This document shows, piece by piece, positions 25,331 through 34,447 of a stretch of DNA of 64,000 nt (position 1 is the first letter of the stretch; every line of letters begins with the position of its first letter). The stretch covers positions 62,001 to 126,000 of the forward strand of contig JACRDB010000092.1 in the NCBI GenBank assembly GCA_016218725.1. The letters run 5' to 3'. The translations under genes and the position numbers were made by a program. Source of the DNA: Deltaproteobacteria bacterium (GTDB taxonomy: Bacteria > Myxococcota_A > Polyangia > Polyangiales > Ga0077539). Below the pieces are notes generated by a model, which had not been told where the DNA came from, ran no database searches, and was given only the letters and a program-made list of their open reading frames with translations.

Positions 25331-27070
25331 TCATCCCTTGAGGGCCGCCAGGGCGATGCCCGGGACCTTGAGCCACGATGGGGCGCACTCCAGCTCGAAG
25401 AGCCTCTCGGCCACGCGGTGGGCGTTTTTGTGGGTGACGAACCACGGCGGCCTGGGGCTCACCGTGAGGGGTCCCCGGACGACGCATTTCTCGATCCCTT
25501 CGAACATGAAGGTGTTGTGCACCCAGCCGAGGCCCCCCTGGGCGTCGGCCAGCGTCGCGGAGGGGTGCCCTCCCCAGGGGGTGGTGACCATCCCATACGC
25601 CAGCCCCGCCCATTGATTGATGGCCACGGCGCCATACTTGAGGGCGTTGACCGCGGCGGAGAGGGCCTTGGACACCTGCGGGTCTCGCTCGGTGTCCGGG
25701 TGGATCATCACCATCATGGAGAGGGTGCCCCAGAGCTTCTCGTTGCAGAAGCGCGTGGCCGCCGCGAGGAAGGCCGCGGGGTCGGCCTCCTCCAGGGCCA
25801 CCTCGCCCAGCACCGGGCAGAAGGACTCGTGCACGTAGAGCGGGTCCTCCGCGGCGGGTGAGAGGCCCCGAAGGAGCGTCCAGGGGATGCGCTGGTCGTC
25901 CTTGGGGCCGAGGAGCTCCACCTGGTCCCGGCCGTCCACCGCCCGGGCGTGGCGGTCCCTGGCGCCGGGGTAATACGACAGCCTCGGCCGCACGCCCGAG
26001 AGCACGGCCTTGAGCTCGGTGAAGAAGGCCTCGCGCTGGGGCCACGCCTTCGAGGTGACCAGCATGGTGGCGGCGTTGCAGTTGAAGCCGCCGTTGTTGG
26101 CCTTCATCGTGGCGATGTTCTCCGCGATGAAGCGCAGCTCCTGCGGCGAGAAGCGCCCGGGGACCAGCACCAGCGGCGTGACGCAGCCGAGCTCCGAGGT
26201 GATGGGCTTCTTGAGCTTCGGGTCCCCGGCGGCCTTGCGGCGCTCGCGCTCCTCGGCGGTGGCGCCCCAGACGATGAAATCGTGCGCGTGGATGGAGCCC
26301 GTGATGTGCACATCGGCCACCGCGGGGTGCTCCACCAGGTGCCCCCCGGCCTCGGCGCCGCCGTAGACCACCGAGAGGTACCCGCGGCGGACCAGGGGCT
26401 CCAGGGCCTCTTCATAGAAGGGCCCGAGGTACTCGTTCACCGGGTTCATCTTGATCAGGGCCACGCGGCCCTCGACGAAGAGCTTGTAGAAGGCGTCCAT
26501 GGGGGGAATGGAGGCCACGTTGCCCGCGCCCAGGATCAGGGAGACGCCCCCCTCGGCGCCCTTCTTCCCGTAGGCGCTGGCCTGGCGCTCCCGCACCTGC
26601 GCCAGGGACATCCCCGGCTCGAAGCGGATGCGGCCCGAGAAGCCCGCCTGGAGGACGCCCTCGTAGGACTCCACCGGGAAGACCCGCACGTCCGTGCAGC
26701 CCTCCGGGGTCTGGCCGAACCACGGGGCGGGCACCTGGGGCTTTCCGTGGGCGGAGATTTCCCGCAGCGAGCGCACCAGGAGCCGGAGGTTGCGCATGGT
26801 GGTCATGGGGCCCCCGAGCCACTCCTCGGACACCGCGGGCTCGTCCATGGTGAGGCCCTTGGCGCGGGCGGCGGCCTCCACCCAGCGCCGGGCCACGGCC
26901 TGGAGCCTCGGGGCGCAGGACTCCAACAGGTCCGCCCGCTGCGTGGCGTCCAGCCCCGCCCAGGTGCGGGCGTGGTCCCCGAGGCGGGTGACCTCCTCGT
27001 CCAGCTTCGCGCGGGGCGTCTCCGTGCTGCTCGCGCGGGCGCCGCTCATTTCCACCAGAGGCTGTTCCAT
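25331..27070 (-). CDS. Aldehyde dehydrogenase family protein
   Basis: The 579-aa protein is an NAD(P)-dependent aldehyde dehydrogenase. It has the Rossmann stretch VSLILGAGNVASIPPMDAFY, TSELGCVTPLVLVPG in the Glu/Gly region, and NNGGFNCNAATMLV with the catalytic Cys. It is longer than a typical ALDH (about 500 aa), with an N-terminal helical extension. I chose the ATG at 27068-27070 (MEQPLVEMSGA); a longer frame to 27172 runs into the divergent promoter region. It heads the minus-strand operon with the hydratase and is divergent from rfbF. The physiological aldehyde is unknown. Its last 13 codons recur in the scar at 18617-18660. Confidence 0.82.
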   Translation of the reverse strand: MEQPLVEMSGARASSTETPRAKLDEEVTRLGDHARTWAGLDATQRADLLESCAPRLQAVARRWVEAAARAKGLTMDEPAVSEEWLGGPMTTMRNLRLLVRSLREISAHGKPQVPAPWFGQTPEGCTDVRVFPVESYEGVLQAGFSGRIRFEPGMSLAQVRERQASAYGKKGAEGGVSLILGAGNVASIPPMDAFYKLFVEGRVALIKMNPVNEYLGPFYEEALEPLVRRGYLSVVYGGAEAGGHLVEHPAVADVHITGSIHAHDFIVWGATAEERERRKAAGDPKLKKPITSELGCVTPLVLVPGRFSPQELRFIAENIATMKANNGGFNCNAATMLVTSKAWPQREAFFTELKAVLSGVRPRLSYYPGARDRHARAVDGRDQVELLGPKDDQRIPWTLLRGLSPAAEDPLYVHESFCPVLGEVALEEADPAAFLAAATRFCNEKLWGTLSMMVMIHPDTERDPQVSKALSAAVNALKYGAVAINQWAGLAYGMVTTPWGGHPSATLADAQGGLGWVHNTFMFEGIEKCVVRGPLTVSPRPPWFVTHKNAHRVAERLFELECAPSWLKVPGIALAALKG

Positions 27071-27177
27071 GGGACGGCGGTTGTACCACGCCCCCGTCCT
27101 GCGGTAGAGGTGCCCCGGCGCTCGCCCGGCGATGAATCCCCACGGGCGGGGGCGCATCCCATCGAGCCACACATCCC

Positions 27178-27975
27178 ATGAAGGTCGTCATTCTCTGCGG
27201 CGGACAGGGCACCAGGATCCGGGACGCGAGCGAGGTGCTCCCCAAGCCCATGCTCCCCATAGGCCAGCGCCCCATCGTGTGGCACATCATGAAGATGTAC
27301 GCCTCCCACGGCTTCCGGGACTTCGTCCTGACGCTGGGCTACAAGGGCTGGCTCATCAAGGAGTTCTTCCTGAACTACCGGGCCATGACCTCGGACCTGC
27401 GGGTCACCCTGGGACCCTCCCACGCCACCGAGGTCCTCGGGCGCAATGGGACCTCGGGCTCCGACGAGGACTGGTCCGTCACCCTCGCGGAGACCGGCGA
27501 GCACACCATGACCGGCGGCCGCGTGGCCGCCATCCGGCGCTACGTCGAGGGCGATGACCTCTTCATGCTCACCTACGGCGACGGGGTGGCCGACGTGGAC
27601 CTCACCGCCCTGGTGGCCTTCCACCGGTCCCACGGGCGCATCGCCACGGTGACCGCCGTACACCCCCCGGGGCGCTTCGGCGAGCTCGGCCTGGAGGGCC
27701 ACGGGGTCACCGAGTTCAATGAAAAGCCCAACTCCACCGCGGGGTTCATCAACGGCGGCTTCCTGGTGCTCGACGCCCGGAGGGTCTGGCCCTACCTCGC
27801 GGGGGGGCCGGGGCTGATCTTCGAGCAGGAGCCCCTGCGCAGGCTCGCCCACGACCGGGAGCTCATGGCCTTCGAGCACAACGGCTTCTGGCAGCCCATG
27901 GACACGCTCCGGGAGTACAACCTCCTCAATGACCTCTGGGCCAGCGGAAAGGCCCCGTGGAAGAGCTGGACGTGA
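27178..27975 (+). CDS. rfbF: Glucose-1-phosphate cytidylyltransferase
   Basis: The 265-aa enzyme makes CDP-glucose from CTP and glucose 1-phosphate, the first step to CDP-3,6-dideoxyhexoses. The nucleotide loop GGQGTRIRDASEVLPKPMLP (residues 8-27), WHIMKMYASHG, LGYKGWLIKEFFLNY, TYGDGVADVD and FNEKPNSTAGFINGGF match RfbF/DdhA along the whole length. It is the first gene of an 11-gene plus-strand operon, 107 bases from the divergent aldehyde dehydrogenase start, so the promoter should lie there. The next gene overlaps its stop. Confidence 0.94.
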   Translation: MKVVILCGGQGTRIRDASEVLPKPMLPIGQRPIVWHIMKMYASHGFRDFVLTLGYKGWLIKEFFLNYRAMTSDLRVTLGPSHATEVLGRNGTSGSDEDWSVTLAETGEHTMTGGRVAAIRRYVEGDDLFMLTYGDGVADVDLTALVAFHRSHGRIATVTAVHPPGRFGELGLEGHGVTEFNEKPNSTAGFINGGFLVLDARRVWPYLAGGPGLIFEQEPLRRLAHDRELMAFEHNGFWQPMDTLREYNLLNDLWASGKAPWKSWT

Positions 27976-29114
27976 CCACCCCCGAGGGCCGCCCCTGGGA
28001 GCCCACGGAGGCGCTCCTGACCAGGGCCTACCAGGGAGAGCGCGCCCTGGTCACCGGCCACACGGGCTTCAAGGGCGCCTGGCTCACCCTGTGGCTCTCG
28101 CACCTCGGGGCCCGCGTGTGGGGCTACGCCCTGGCGCCGGACACGGACCCTTCGCCCTTCACGCTCCTGGGCCTGGAGGCGCTGTGCGACCACACCGTGG
28201 GGGACGTGCGGGACCTCGCGGCGCTTCGGGCGGTCGTGCGCAGCGCCAGGCCCGCGTATGTCTTTCACCTCGCCGCGCAGCCCCTGGTGCGCAGGAGCTA
28301 CCAGCAGCCGTTGGAGACCCTGGAGACCAACGTCCAGGGCACCGCCCACGTGCTGGAGGCCCTCCGGCTCGAGGGCATGCGCGCCCGGGTGGTGCTCGTC
28401 ACCAGCGACAAGTGCTACGAGAACCGCGAGACCCTCGACGGCTACCGGGAGGGCGACCCCCTGGGCGGCCATGACGTGTACTCCATGTCCAAGGGCGCCG
28501 CGGAGCTGGTCGCCGCGAGCTGGAGGCGGAGCTTCTTCCCTCCCGAAGAGCTCCCCCGGCACGGCGTGGCGGTGGCCTCGGCCCGCGCTGGAAACGTCGT
28601 GGGAGGCGGCGATTTCGCCGAGGACCGGATCGTCCCCGACGCCGTGAGGGCGCTCTCCCGGGGGATGCCCGTCCCGGTGCGAAACCCCGCCTCGGTAAGG
28701 CCCTGGCAGCACGTGCTCGAACCCCTGGCGGGCTACCTCCTCCTGGGCGCTCGCCTCGCGGGCCACGGCACCACGGACCCTGGGGCGTTCTGCCAGGCCT
28801 GGAACTTCGGCCCCGCCCTCGGGGAGCCTCACCCGGTCGGGGCCCTCGCGGACGCCCTGGTGCGCCACTGGGGCTCCGGGCGCTGGGAGGACCTCCACCG
28901 CCCCGGGGCCGTCCACGAGGCCCGGCTCCTGAGGCTCAACGTGGACAAGGCCCGAGAACGCCTGCGCTGGGTGCCCCGCTGGGGCTTCGAGCGCACCGTG
29001 GCGCACACCGTACGGTGGTACCGGGCCTGGCACGAGGGCGCCGACCCTGCTTCGCTGCGGGCGCTGTCCCTGGAGCAGGTGAGGGACTATCTTCGCGGCC
29101 CCGAGGAAGCCTGA
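27972..29114 (+). CDS. rfbG: CDP-glucose 4,6-dehydratase
   Basis: The 380-aa short-chain dehydrogenase-type enzyme converts CDP-glucose to CDP-4-keto-6-deoxyglucose. It shows the NAD loop GHTGFKG, FHLAAQPLVRRSYQQP, VVLVTSDKCYEN, and the catalytic YSMSKGAAE (Tyr-x3-Lys), plus RAGNVVGGGDFAEDRI and RPWQHVLEPLAGYL, all characteristic of RfbG/DdhB rather than dTDP-glucose dehydratase. The GTG at 27972 overlaps the rfbF stop (GTGA) with GGAAGAG upstream; a GTG at 27957 is an alternative start. It acts directly between the rfbF and rfbH products. Confidence 0.94.
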   Translation: MTTPEGRPWEPTEALLTRAYQGERALVTGHTGFKGAWLTLWLSHLGARVWGYALAPDTDPSPFTLLGLEALCDHTVGDVRDLAALRAVVRSARPAYVFHLAAQPLVRRSYQQPLETLETNVQGTAHVLEALRLEGMRARVVLVTSDKCYENRETLDGYREGDPLGGHDVYSMSKGAAELVAASWRRSFFPPEELPRHGVAVASARAGNVVGGGDFAEDRIVPDAVRALSRGMPVPVRNPASVRPWQHVLEPLAGYLLLGARLAGHGTTDPGAFCQAWNFGPALGEPHPVGALADALVRHWGSGRWEDLHRPGAVHEARLLRLNVDKARERLRWVPRWGFERTVAHTVRWYRAWHEGADPASLRALSLEQVRDYLRGPEEA

Positions 29115-29116
29115 CC

Positions 29117-30481
29117 ATGGCCGAGCGAGAGACCGACCCCGAGAAGCGCCTGGTGTCCGAGATCATGGACCGGGTGCGCCAGCTCGCGGACCTGCGCGCC
29201 GACGAGGACCGGGACTTCGTCCCCGGCAAGAGCCACGTAAAATACGCCGGGCGCGTGTACGACGCGCGCGAGATGAGCAACCTCGTCAGCGCCTCGCTGG
29301 AGTTCTGGCTCACCGCCGGGCGCTGGCACCGCCGGCTCGAGGCGGACCTCGCCCGGTGGTACGGGCTGCCCCACGCGAGGCTCGTCAACTCCGGGAGCAG
29401 CGCCAACCTCCTGGCCACCGCGGCCCTCACCAGCACCACCTGGGGCGCCCGCCGCGCGCGGCCGGGGGACGAGGTGATCACCGTGGCGGCGGGCTTCCCG
29501 ACCACCGTGGCGCCTGCCATGCAGCTCGGCCTCGTGCCCGTCTTCGTGGACATCTCCCTGCCCACGTACAACGTGGACGTGAGCGCCCTGGAGGCGGCCC
29601 TGTCGCCCCGGACGCGCGCCGTGATGATCGCCCACACGCTGGGCAACCCCTTCGACCTGGACGCGGTGCTTGCGTTTTGCAAGCGCCACGGGCTGTGGCT
29701 CGTGGAGGACAACTGCGACGCCTCGGGCTCGCTCTACCGCGGGAGGAAGACCGGCACCTTCGGGGATTTGTGCACCCTGTCGTTCTACCCCCCGCACCAC
29801 ATGACCACCGGCGAGGGCGGGGCGGTGCTGTGCCAGGGCGATGACATGCTCCGCGTGGTGGAGAGCATCCGGGACTGGGGGCGCGACTGCTGGTGCGCCG
29901 CGGGCGTGGACAACACCTGCGGCAAGCGCTTCGCGTGGCAGCTCGGGACCCTCCCCTGCGGCTATGACCACAAGTACACGTACAGCCACCTCGGGTACAA
30001 CCTCAAGATGACGGACCTGCAGGCTTCCGTGGGCGTGGCCCAGCTCGGGAAGCTGGAGGATTTCGGCGCCGCCCGCCGCGCCAACTGGCGCTTCTACCGC
30101 GAGGCCCTGGACGACCTGGCGGAGCACTTCGTGCTGCCGGAGGCCACCGAAGGGAGCGACCCGAGCTGGTTCGGGTTCCTGCTGTGCGTGAGACCCGGGC
30201 AGCGCTTCACCCGCGACGACGTGGTGCGCCACCTGGAGTCAAAAAAGATCCAGACCCGCATGCTCTTCGCCGGGAACCTCACCCGGCAGCCCGCCCTCAC
30301 CCGCCTGCGCGAGGACTGCGAGGCCCACGGCCTCCCGGCGCCGTACCGCGTCAGCGGCCCGCTCACGCAGACCGACTACGTCATGGAGAACGGGTTCTGG
30401 GTGGGCGTCTACCCGGGCCTCTCGGAGGCCGCCCGGAAGTACGTGACAGACACGCTCCGGGCCTTCGCGCGGGGTGCCTGA
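29117..30481 (+). CDS. rfbH: CDP-4-keto-6-deoxyglucose 3-dehydrase (E1)
   Basis: The 454-aa enzyme is a PMP-dependent, iron-sulfur dehydrase that removes the C3 hydroxyl. The usual PLP Lys is replaced by His in SFYPPHHMTTGEGG, the defining feature of RfbH/DdhC/AscC. The 2Fe-2S ligand pattern C-x57-C-x-C-x7-C is exactly conserved, from the Cys in VEDNCDASG to CWC and NTCGKRF. It needs a flavin/2Fe-2S reductase (RfbI/AscD/DdhD) for turnover; no such gene is in this window. The ATG at 29117 is 2 bases after the rfbG stop. Together rfbFGH indicate an abequose, paratose, tyvelose or ascarylose-type sugar, or a 4-keto-3,6-dideoxy derivative. Confidence 0.95.
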   Translation: MAERETDPEKRLVSEIMDRVRQLADLRADEDRDFVPGKSHVKYAGRVYDAREMSNLVSASLEFWLTAGRWHRRLEADLARWYGLPHARLVNSGSSANLLATAALTSTTWGARRARPGDEVITVAAGFPTTVAPAMQLGLVPVFVDISLPTYNVDVSALEAALSPRTRAVMIAHTLGNPFDLDAVLAFCKRHGLWLVEDNCDASGSLYRGRKTGTFGDLCTLSFYPPHHMTTGEGGAVLCQGDDMLRVVESIRDWGRDCWCAAGVDNTCGKRFAWQLGTLPCGYDHKYTYSHLGYNLKMTDLQASVGVAQLGKLEDFGAARRANWRFYREALDDLAEHFVLPEATEGSDPSWFGFLLCVRPGQRFTRDDVVRHLESKKIQTRMLFAGNLTRQPALTRLREDCEAHGLPAPYRVSGPLTQTDYVMENGFWVGVYPGLSEAARKYVTDTLRAFARGA

Positions 30482-30487
30482 GGCGTC

Positions 30488-31585
30488 GTGCGCGTCCTGC
30501 ACTGCATCCCCACCTTCCTGGGCGGCGGCGCCGAGCGGCAGCTCGCCTACCTCTGCGAGGGCCTCTCGGCGCGGGGCGTCTCGGTGCACGTCGTCCTCCT
30601 GACCGACGGCCCCCACGGCGCCCGCGCCCGCGCGGCGGGGGCCACCCTGCACGCCCTCGGCCACCGGGGCACCTACGACCCGTCCATCCTCTGGGAGCTC
30701 TGCGGGCTGATCCGTACCGTGGACCCCCAGGTGGTGCAGACCTGGCTCCCCCGGATGGACCTCTGGGGCGGCCTCGCCGCGCGCGCCATGAAGCGCCCGT
30801 GGGTGTACTCCGAGCGCAGCTCCGCGCGGCTCCCGCTCACCTGGCAGGAGAGCGTGCGCCGTCGCGTGATCGCCCACGCCAGCGCCGTGGTGGCAAACTC
30901 CGAGACCGGCGCCCAGCCCTGGAGGCAGCGCCTCGGCGGCCGCGTGCCCGTGCAGGTGATCCCCAACGCCCTCCCCATGGACGAGGTGCGCCACGCCCCC
31001 GCGCTCGACCGCGCCCGCCTGGACCTGCCCCCGGACGCCGAGGTGGTGCTGTACGTTGGCCGCTTCACACCCGAGAAGAACATCCCCATGCTCTCCGAGG
31101 TGCTCCTCCGGACCCTGGAAATACGGCCTCGGGCGGTGGCCCTCTGCTGCGGCGAAGGGCCCCAGTTGGACCGCTTCCGGGCGCAGGTCGCCGCGCGAGG
31201 AATGGCGCAGCGGTGCCGCACCCTGGGGTATCGTCGGGACGTCTGGTCCATCATGAAGCTCTCGGATGTGTTCCTGTCGACGAGCGAGATCGAGGGGCGG
31301 CCCAACGCCGTGGTGGAGGCCATGGGCAGCGGCTGCCAGCTCGTCTTGTCGGACATCCCCCAGCACCGCGAGGTGGTCACCGCGGAGGCCGGGCTGTTCT
31401 TCCCCAGGAACGACGCAAACCGCGCCGTAGAACGGCTCTGCGAGGCCCTGGACGCGACCGGCGAGGCGCGCGGTGCCCGCGCCGCCGCGGCCGGCAGGGC
31501 CGTCGAGCAGTTCTCCGTCGCGCGCATGGCCGAGGCCTACGAGGCCCTCTACCAGTCCCTGGCCCAGGACGGAGGCCCCGCGTGA
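30488..31585 (+). CDS. Family 4 glycosyltransferase
   Basis: The 365-aa GT-B enzyme starts at GTG 30488 (VRVLHCIPTFLGGGAERQL), where the GGGAERQ loop is the GT4 acceptor-side motif. The C-terminal donor domain has VVLYVGRFTPEKNIPMLSEVL, then LDRFRAQVAARGMAQRCRTLGYRRDV, and the E-x7-E block SEIEGRPNAVVEAMGSGCQLVLSDI. It should add one sugar of the cluster's polymer in the cytosol. Donor and acceptor are unknown. It overlaps the next gene by the GTGA junction. Confidence 0.9.
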   Translation: MRVLHCIPTFLGGGAERQLAYLCEGLSARGVSVHVVLLTDGPHGARARAAGATLHALGHRGTYDPSILWELCGLIRTVDPQVVQTWLPRMDLWGGLAARAMKRPWVYSERSSARLPLTWQESVRRRVIAHASAVVANSETGAQPWRQRLGGRVPVQVIPNALPMDEVRHAPALDRARLDLPPDAEVVLYVGRFTPEKNIPMLSEVLLRTLEIRPRAVALCCGEGPQLDRFRAQVAARGMAQRCRTLGYRRDVWSIMKLSDVFLSTSEIEGRPNAVVEAMGSGCQLVLSDIPQHREVVTAEAGLFFPRNDANRAVERLCEALDATGEARGARAAAAGRAVEQFSVARMAEAYEALYQSLAQDGGPA

Positions 31586-32538
31586 GCCTGGACTTCTCCG
31601 TGGTGATCCCCGCCCTCAACCGCGCGGGGATGATCCGCCGGGCGGTGGACTCGTGCCTCGCCCAGACCGGGGCGACCTTCGAGGTGCTGGTGGTGGACGA
31701 TGGCTCCACGGACGGCACCGCCGAGGTGGTCGAGGCCCTCGGGGACCCGCGGGTGACGGTGCTCCGGCACCCGGTCAACCGTGGCGTGTGCGCCGCGCGC
31801 AACACCGCCATCGCCCGCGCCCGAGGGCGGTGGTGCGCCCTGGTGGACAGCGATTTCGAGCTCCTCCCGGGCGCCCTGGAGGGCCTCCTCGAGGCGTGCT
31901 CCCGAGCCCCCGAGGACGTGGGCAACGTGGCCTCGCGGTGCGTGTGGGACAACGGCCTGGAGACCCCTCGGCCGGACCCCGGGGAGGAGCTCCTGCTGGA
32001 CTACCCGGGGTACCTGAAGTTCGTCGAAGACCTGAGTGTCTCCGAGTGGTTCAACTGCATGCGTCGGGAGGTCTTCGACCGCGTGCGCTTCCCCGAGACC
32101 AGGGCCTACGAGGGGGGCTTCCACCTCCGGGTGGCGCGGCGCTTCAGGTTCCTGCTCCTCCAGCGTCGGAGCGTGAAGATCTACACCGACGCCAAGAACC
32201 GCGTGACCCTCTCGGCCCCTCCCCAGGCGGCGCGCAGGATGCTCCGGGACGCCCGGGACAGCGCGAGGGAGGCCGAGGCCGTGCTGGCCGAGCATGCCGA
32301 GGCCTTCCGGGCGCACGCCCCGAGGCTCCTGCACCACTACGCCGAGGCGGCGTTCTTGAACCACCTCCTGGCGGGCGAGCGCCTGGAGGCCCTGCGGTGG
32401 CTGCCGGAGCTCGGGCCCCGGCCCGGCGCGAGGACGCTGGTGCATGCCTCCCTCGGGCTCCTGGGGCCCAGGCCCCTGGCCTGGGCCAAGGCCCACTGGA
32501 CCTGGGGCCGGCACCGCCCTCGCGCGGCGGAGGCGTAG
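31582..32538 (+). CDS. Family 2 glycosyltransferase
   Basis: The 318-aa protein starts at GTG 31582 (VSLDFSVVIPALNRAGMIRR). The GT-A nucleotide-binding strands are clear: FEVLVVDDGSTDGTAEVVE and RGVCAARNTAIARARGRWCALVDSDFELLPGAL, where DSD is the metal-binding DxD. The second half (NCMRREVFDRVRFPE, EGGFHLRVAR) is the acceptor domain, and the C-terminal 100 residues are helical. Translation is probably coupled to the preceding GT4 gene by the shared GTGA. Linkage made is unknown. Confidence 0.9.
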   Translation: MSLDFSVVIPALNRAGMIRRAVDSCLAQTGATFEVLVVDDGSTDGTAEVVEALGDPRVTVLRHPVNRGVCAARNTAIARARGRWCALVDSDFELLPGALEGLLEACSRAPEDVGNVASRCVWDNGLETPRPDPGEELLLDYPGYLKFVEDLSVSEWFNCMRREVFDRVRFPETRAYEGGFHLRVARRFRFLLLQRRSVKIYTDAKNRVTLSAPPQAARRMLRDARDSAREAEAVLAEHAEAFRAHAPRLLHHYAEAAFLNHLLAGERLEALRWLPELGPRPGARTLVHASLGLLGPRPLAWAKAHWTWGRHRPRAAEA

Positions 32539-32548
32539 CCGAAGCGCC

Positions 32549-34447
32549 ATGTGCGGCATCTGCGGAATCTATGAGCACCGCACCGGGGCCCCGGTGGATC
32601 GCGCGCGCGTCAAGCGCATGAGCGACGCGCTCACGCACCGGGGCCCGGACGACGAGGGCTTCTTCTTTGGCCCGGGCGTCGGGATCGCCAACCGGCGGCT
32701 GTCCATCATTGACGTGGCCGGCGGGCGGCAGCCCCTGGCGAACGAAGACGGCACCGTGCAGGTGGTGCTCAACGGCGAGATCTACAATTTTCAGGCGCTC
32801 CAGCGGGAGCTCGAGGCGCGCGGACACACCCTCAGGACCCGCAGCGACACGGAGGTGCTGGTGCACCTCTACGAAGACTTCGGCGACGACTTCGTGGCGC
32901 GCCTCGACGGGATGTTCGCCTTCGCGCTCTACGACAGCCGCCCGGGCCGAGGCCCGAGGCTCCTGGTGGGCCGCGACCGCCTCGGGAAGAAGCCCCTGTA
33001 CTACGCCGACGTGGAGGGCGCGCTGGTCTTCGGCAGCGAGCTCAAGAGCGTGCTCCTGGACCCGAGGGTCCCGCGGGAGCTCGACCCCCAGGCGCTGCAC
33101 CACTACCTCACGCTGCTGATGGTCCCGACGCCCTTCAGCATCTTCCGCGCGGTGCGCAAGCTCAGCCCCGGGCACGTGCTCGTGGCCGACCGCGCCGGGG
33201 TCCGGGCGAGGCCCTACTGGCGCTACCTCGACCACGTGGACACCCGGGAGGTGCCCGAGGAGGAGGTCCTGCGCGAGGTCCGGAGGCTCCTCTTCGCGGC
33301 CGTGGAGAAGCGCCTGATCGCCGAGGTACCCCTCGGGGCGTTCCTTTCCGGCGGTCTGGACTCGTCCACGGTGGTGGCGGTGATGAGCCGGCTCAAGCGC
33401 GAGCCCGTGCGCACCTTCTCCATCGGCTTCGAGGGCCCCGCCACGCACAACGAGCTGCCCCACGCGGAGCTCGTGGCGAGGCAGCTCGGGACGGACCACC
33501 ACGCGATCGTGTCCAGGCCGGACATCGTGGAGCTCATCCCGGAGATCATCACCTACGCCGACGAACCCTTCGCGATCTCGTCGGCGATCCCCACGTTCCT
33601 CATCGCCAAGGCGGCCCGGGAGAAGGTCACCGTGGTGCTCACCGGCGACGGCGGCGACGAGACCTTCGGGGGCTACGGGGGCTACCTCTACGAGCGCTGG
33701 GCCCGAGCCTGGAGGGTGCTCCCGCGCTCCCTGGACCGGGTGGTGACCGCGGGCATGGGCCTCCTCGGGGGCCGGGTGGACGGGCCCCTGGGGCGCTCCC
33801 GCAGCCGGGTGTCGCGCTTCGTGAGCACCTCCCGGCAGGACGTGGTGTCCCGGCGCCTGGGCTGGGTCGGCGGCCTCGACGAGCGCGCCAAGGCCTCGCT
33901 CTACGCGCGCTTCCCGGCGGTGGAGTCCACCGAGAGCTTCCTCTGGTCGCAGCTCCAGGGGCTCGAGCGCACGCTCCCGCCGGAGCGCTTCGCCAACGTG
34001 CTGGACACCCTGGTCTGGCTCCCGGACGAGATGCTCACCAAGGTCGACCGCATGACCATGGCCGCCTCCGTGGAGGCCCGCTGCCCGCTCCTGGACCTGA
34101 GCCTGGTGGAGTACCTCGCGGGGCTGCCCTTCCGGCAGAAGATCCCCGGCTGGACCGAGCGGAGCCTGAAGCACCTCCTGCGGCGCGCCGTGGCGGACCT
34201 CCTCCCCTTCGACCGCTTGAAGTTCCGCAAGTGGGGCTTCAACGTCCCGCTGGACCTGTGGTTCCGCACCGGGGCCCGCTCGTACCTGGAGAGCAAGCTC
34301 AACGCCGAGCGCGTCAAGCGCCACGGGATCTTCGACCCGAAGGAGGTAGAGGCCCTGGTCGCCCGCCACATGGCCGGCGGCGTCAACGCCGCAAACCACC
34401 TGTACGCGCTCCTGGTCTTCGACCTCTGGGCCGAGGTCACCCTGTGA
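32549..34447 (+). CDS. asnB: AsnB-type glutamine amidotransferase, copy 1
   Basis: The 632-aa protein has a Ntn glutaminase domain opening with the processed Cys (MCGICGIYEH, nucleophile Cys2), THRGPDDEG, LSIIDVAGGRQPL and VLNGEIYNF. The synthetase domain has the PPi loop FLSGGLDSSTVVAVM and GDGGDETFGGYGGYLYERW. The C-terminus (DEMLTKVDRMTMAASVEARCPLLD) is complete. It could make asparagine, but placement among glycosyltransferases suggests amidation of a uronic acid or amino-acid substituent in the polysaccharide, as in O-antigen clusters with WbpS/WbmE-like proteins. That role is inferred. A second copy lies at 35595. Confidence 0.9.
   Translation: MCGICGIYEHRTGAPVDRARVKRMSDALTHRGPDDEGFFFGPGVGIANRRLSIIDVAGGRQPLANEDGTVQVVLNGEIYNFQALQRELEARGHTLRTRSDTEVLVHLYEDFGDDFVARLDGMFAFALYDSRPGRGPRLLVGRDRLGKKPLYYADVEGALVFGSELKSVLLDPRVPRELDPQALHHYLTLLMVPTPFSIFRAVRKLSPGHVLVADRAGVRARPYWRYLDHVDTREVPEEEVLREVRRLLFAAVEKRLIAEVPLGAFLSGGLDSSTVVAVMSRLKREPVRTFSIGFEGPATHNELPHAELVARQLGTDHHAIVSRPDIVELIPEIITYADEPFAISSAIPTFLIAKAAREKVTVVLTGDGGDETFGGYGGYLYERWARAWRVLPRSLDRVVTAGMGLLGGRVDGPLGRSRSRVSRFVSTSRQDVVSRRLGWVGGLDERAKASLYARFPAVESTESFLWSQLQGLERTLPPERFANVLDTLVWLPDEMLTKVDRMTMAASVEARCPLLDLSLVEYLAGLPFRQKIPGWTERSLKHLLRRAVADLLPFDRLKFRKWGFNVPLDLWFRTGARSYLESKLNAERVKRHGIFDPKEVEALVARHMAGGVNAANHLYALLVFDLWAEVTL

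Noticed and set aside
22963..25341. A single 792-aa protein from the beta-helix start through the hydratase antisense
   Set aside because: The last 270 codons are the complement of a conserved enoyl-CoA hydratase; a +1 shift gives a sensible end at 24514.
32144..34399. A 751-codon minus-strand frame opposite asnB copy 1
   Set aside because: The plus-strand AsnB motifs are complete; the opposite frame is compositional shadow.
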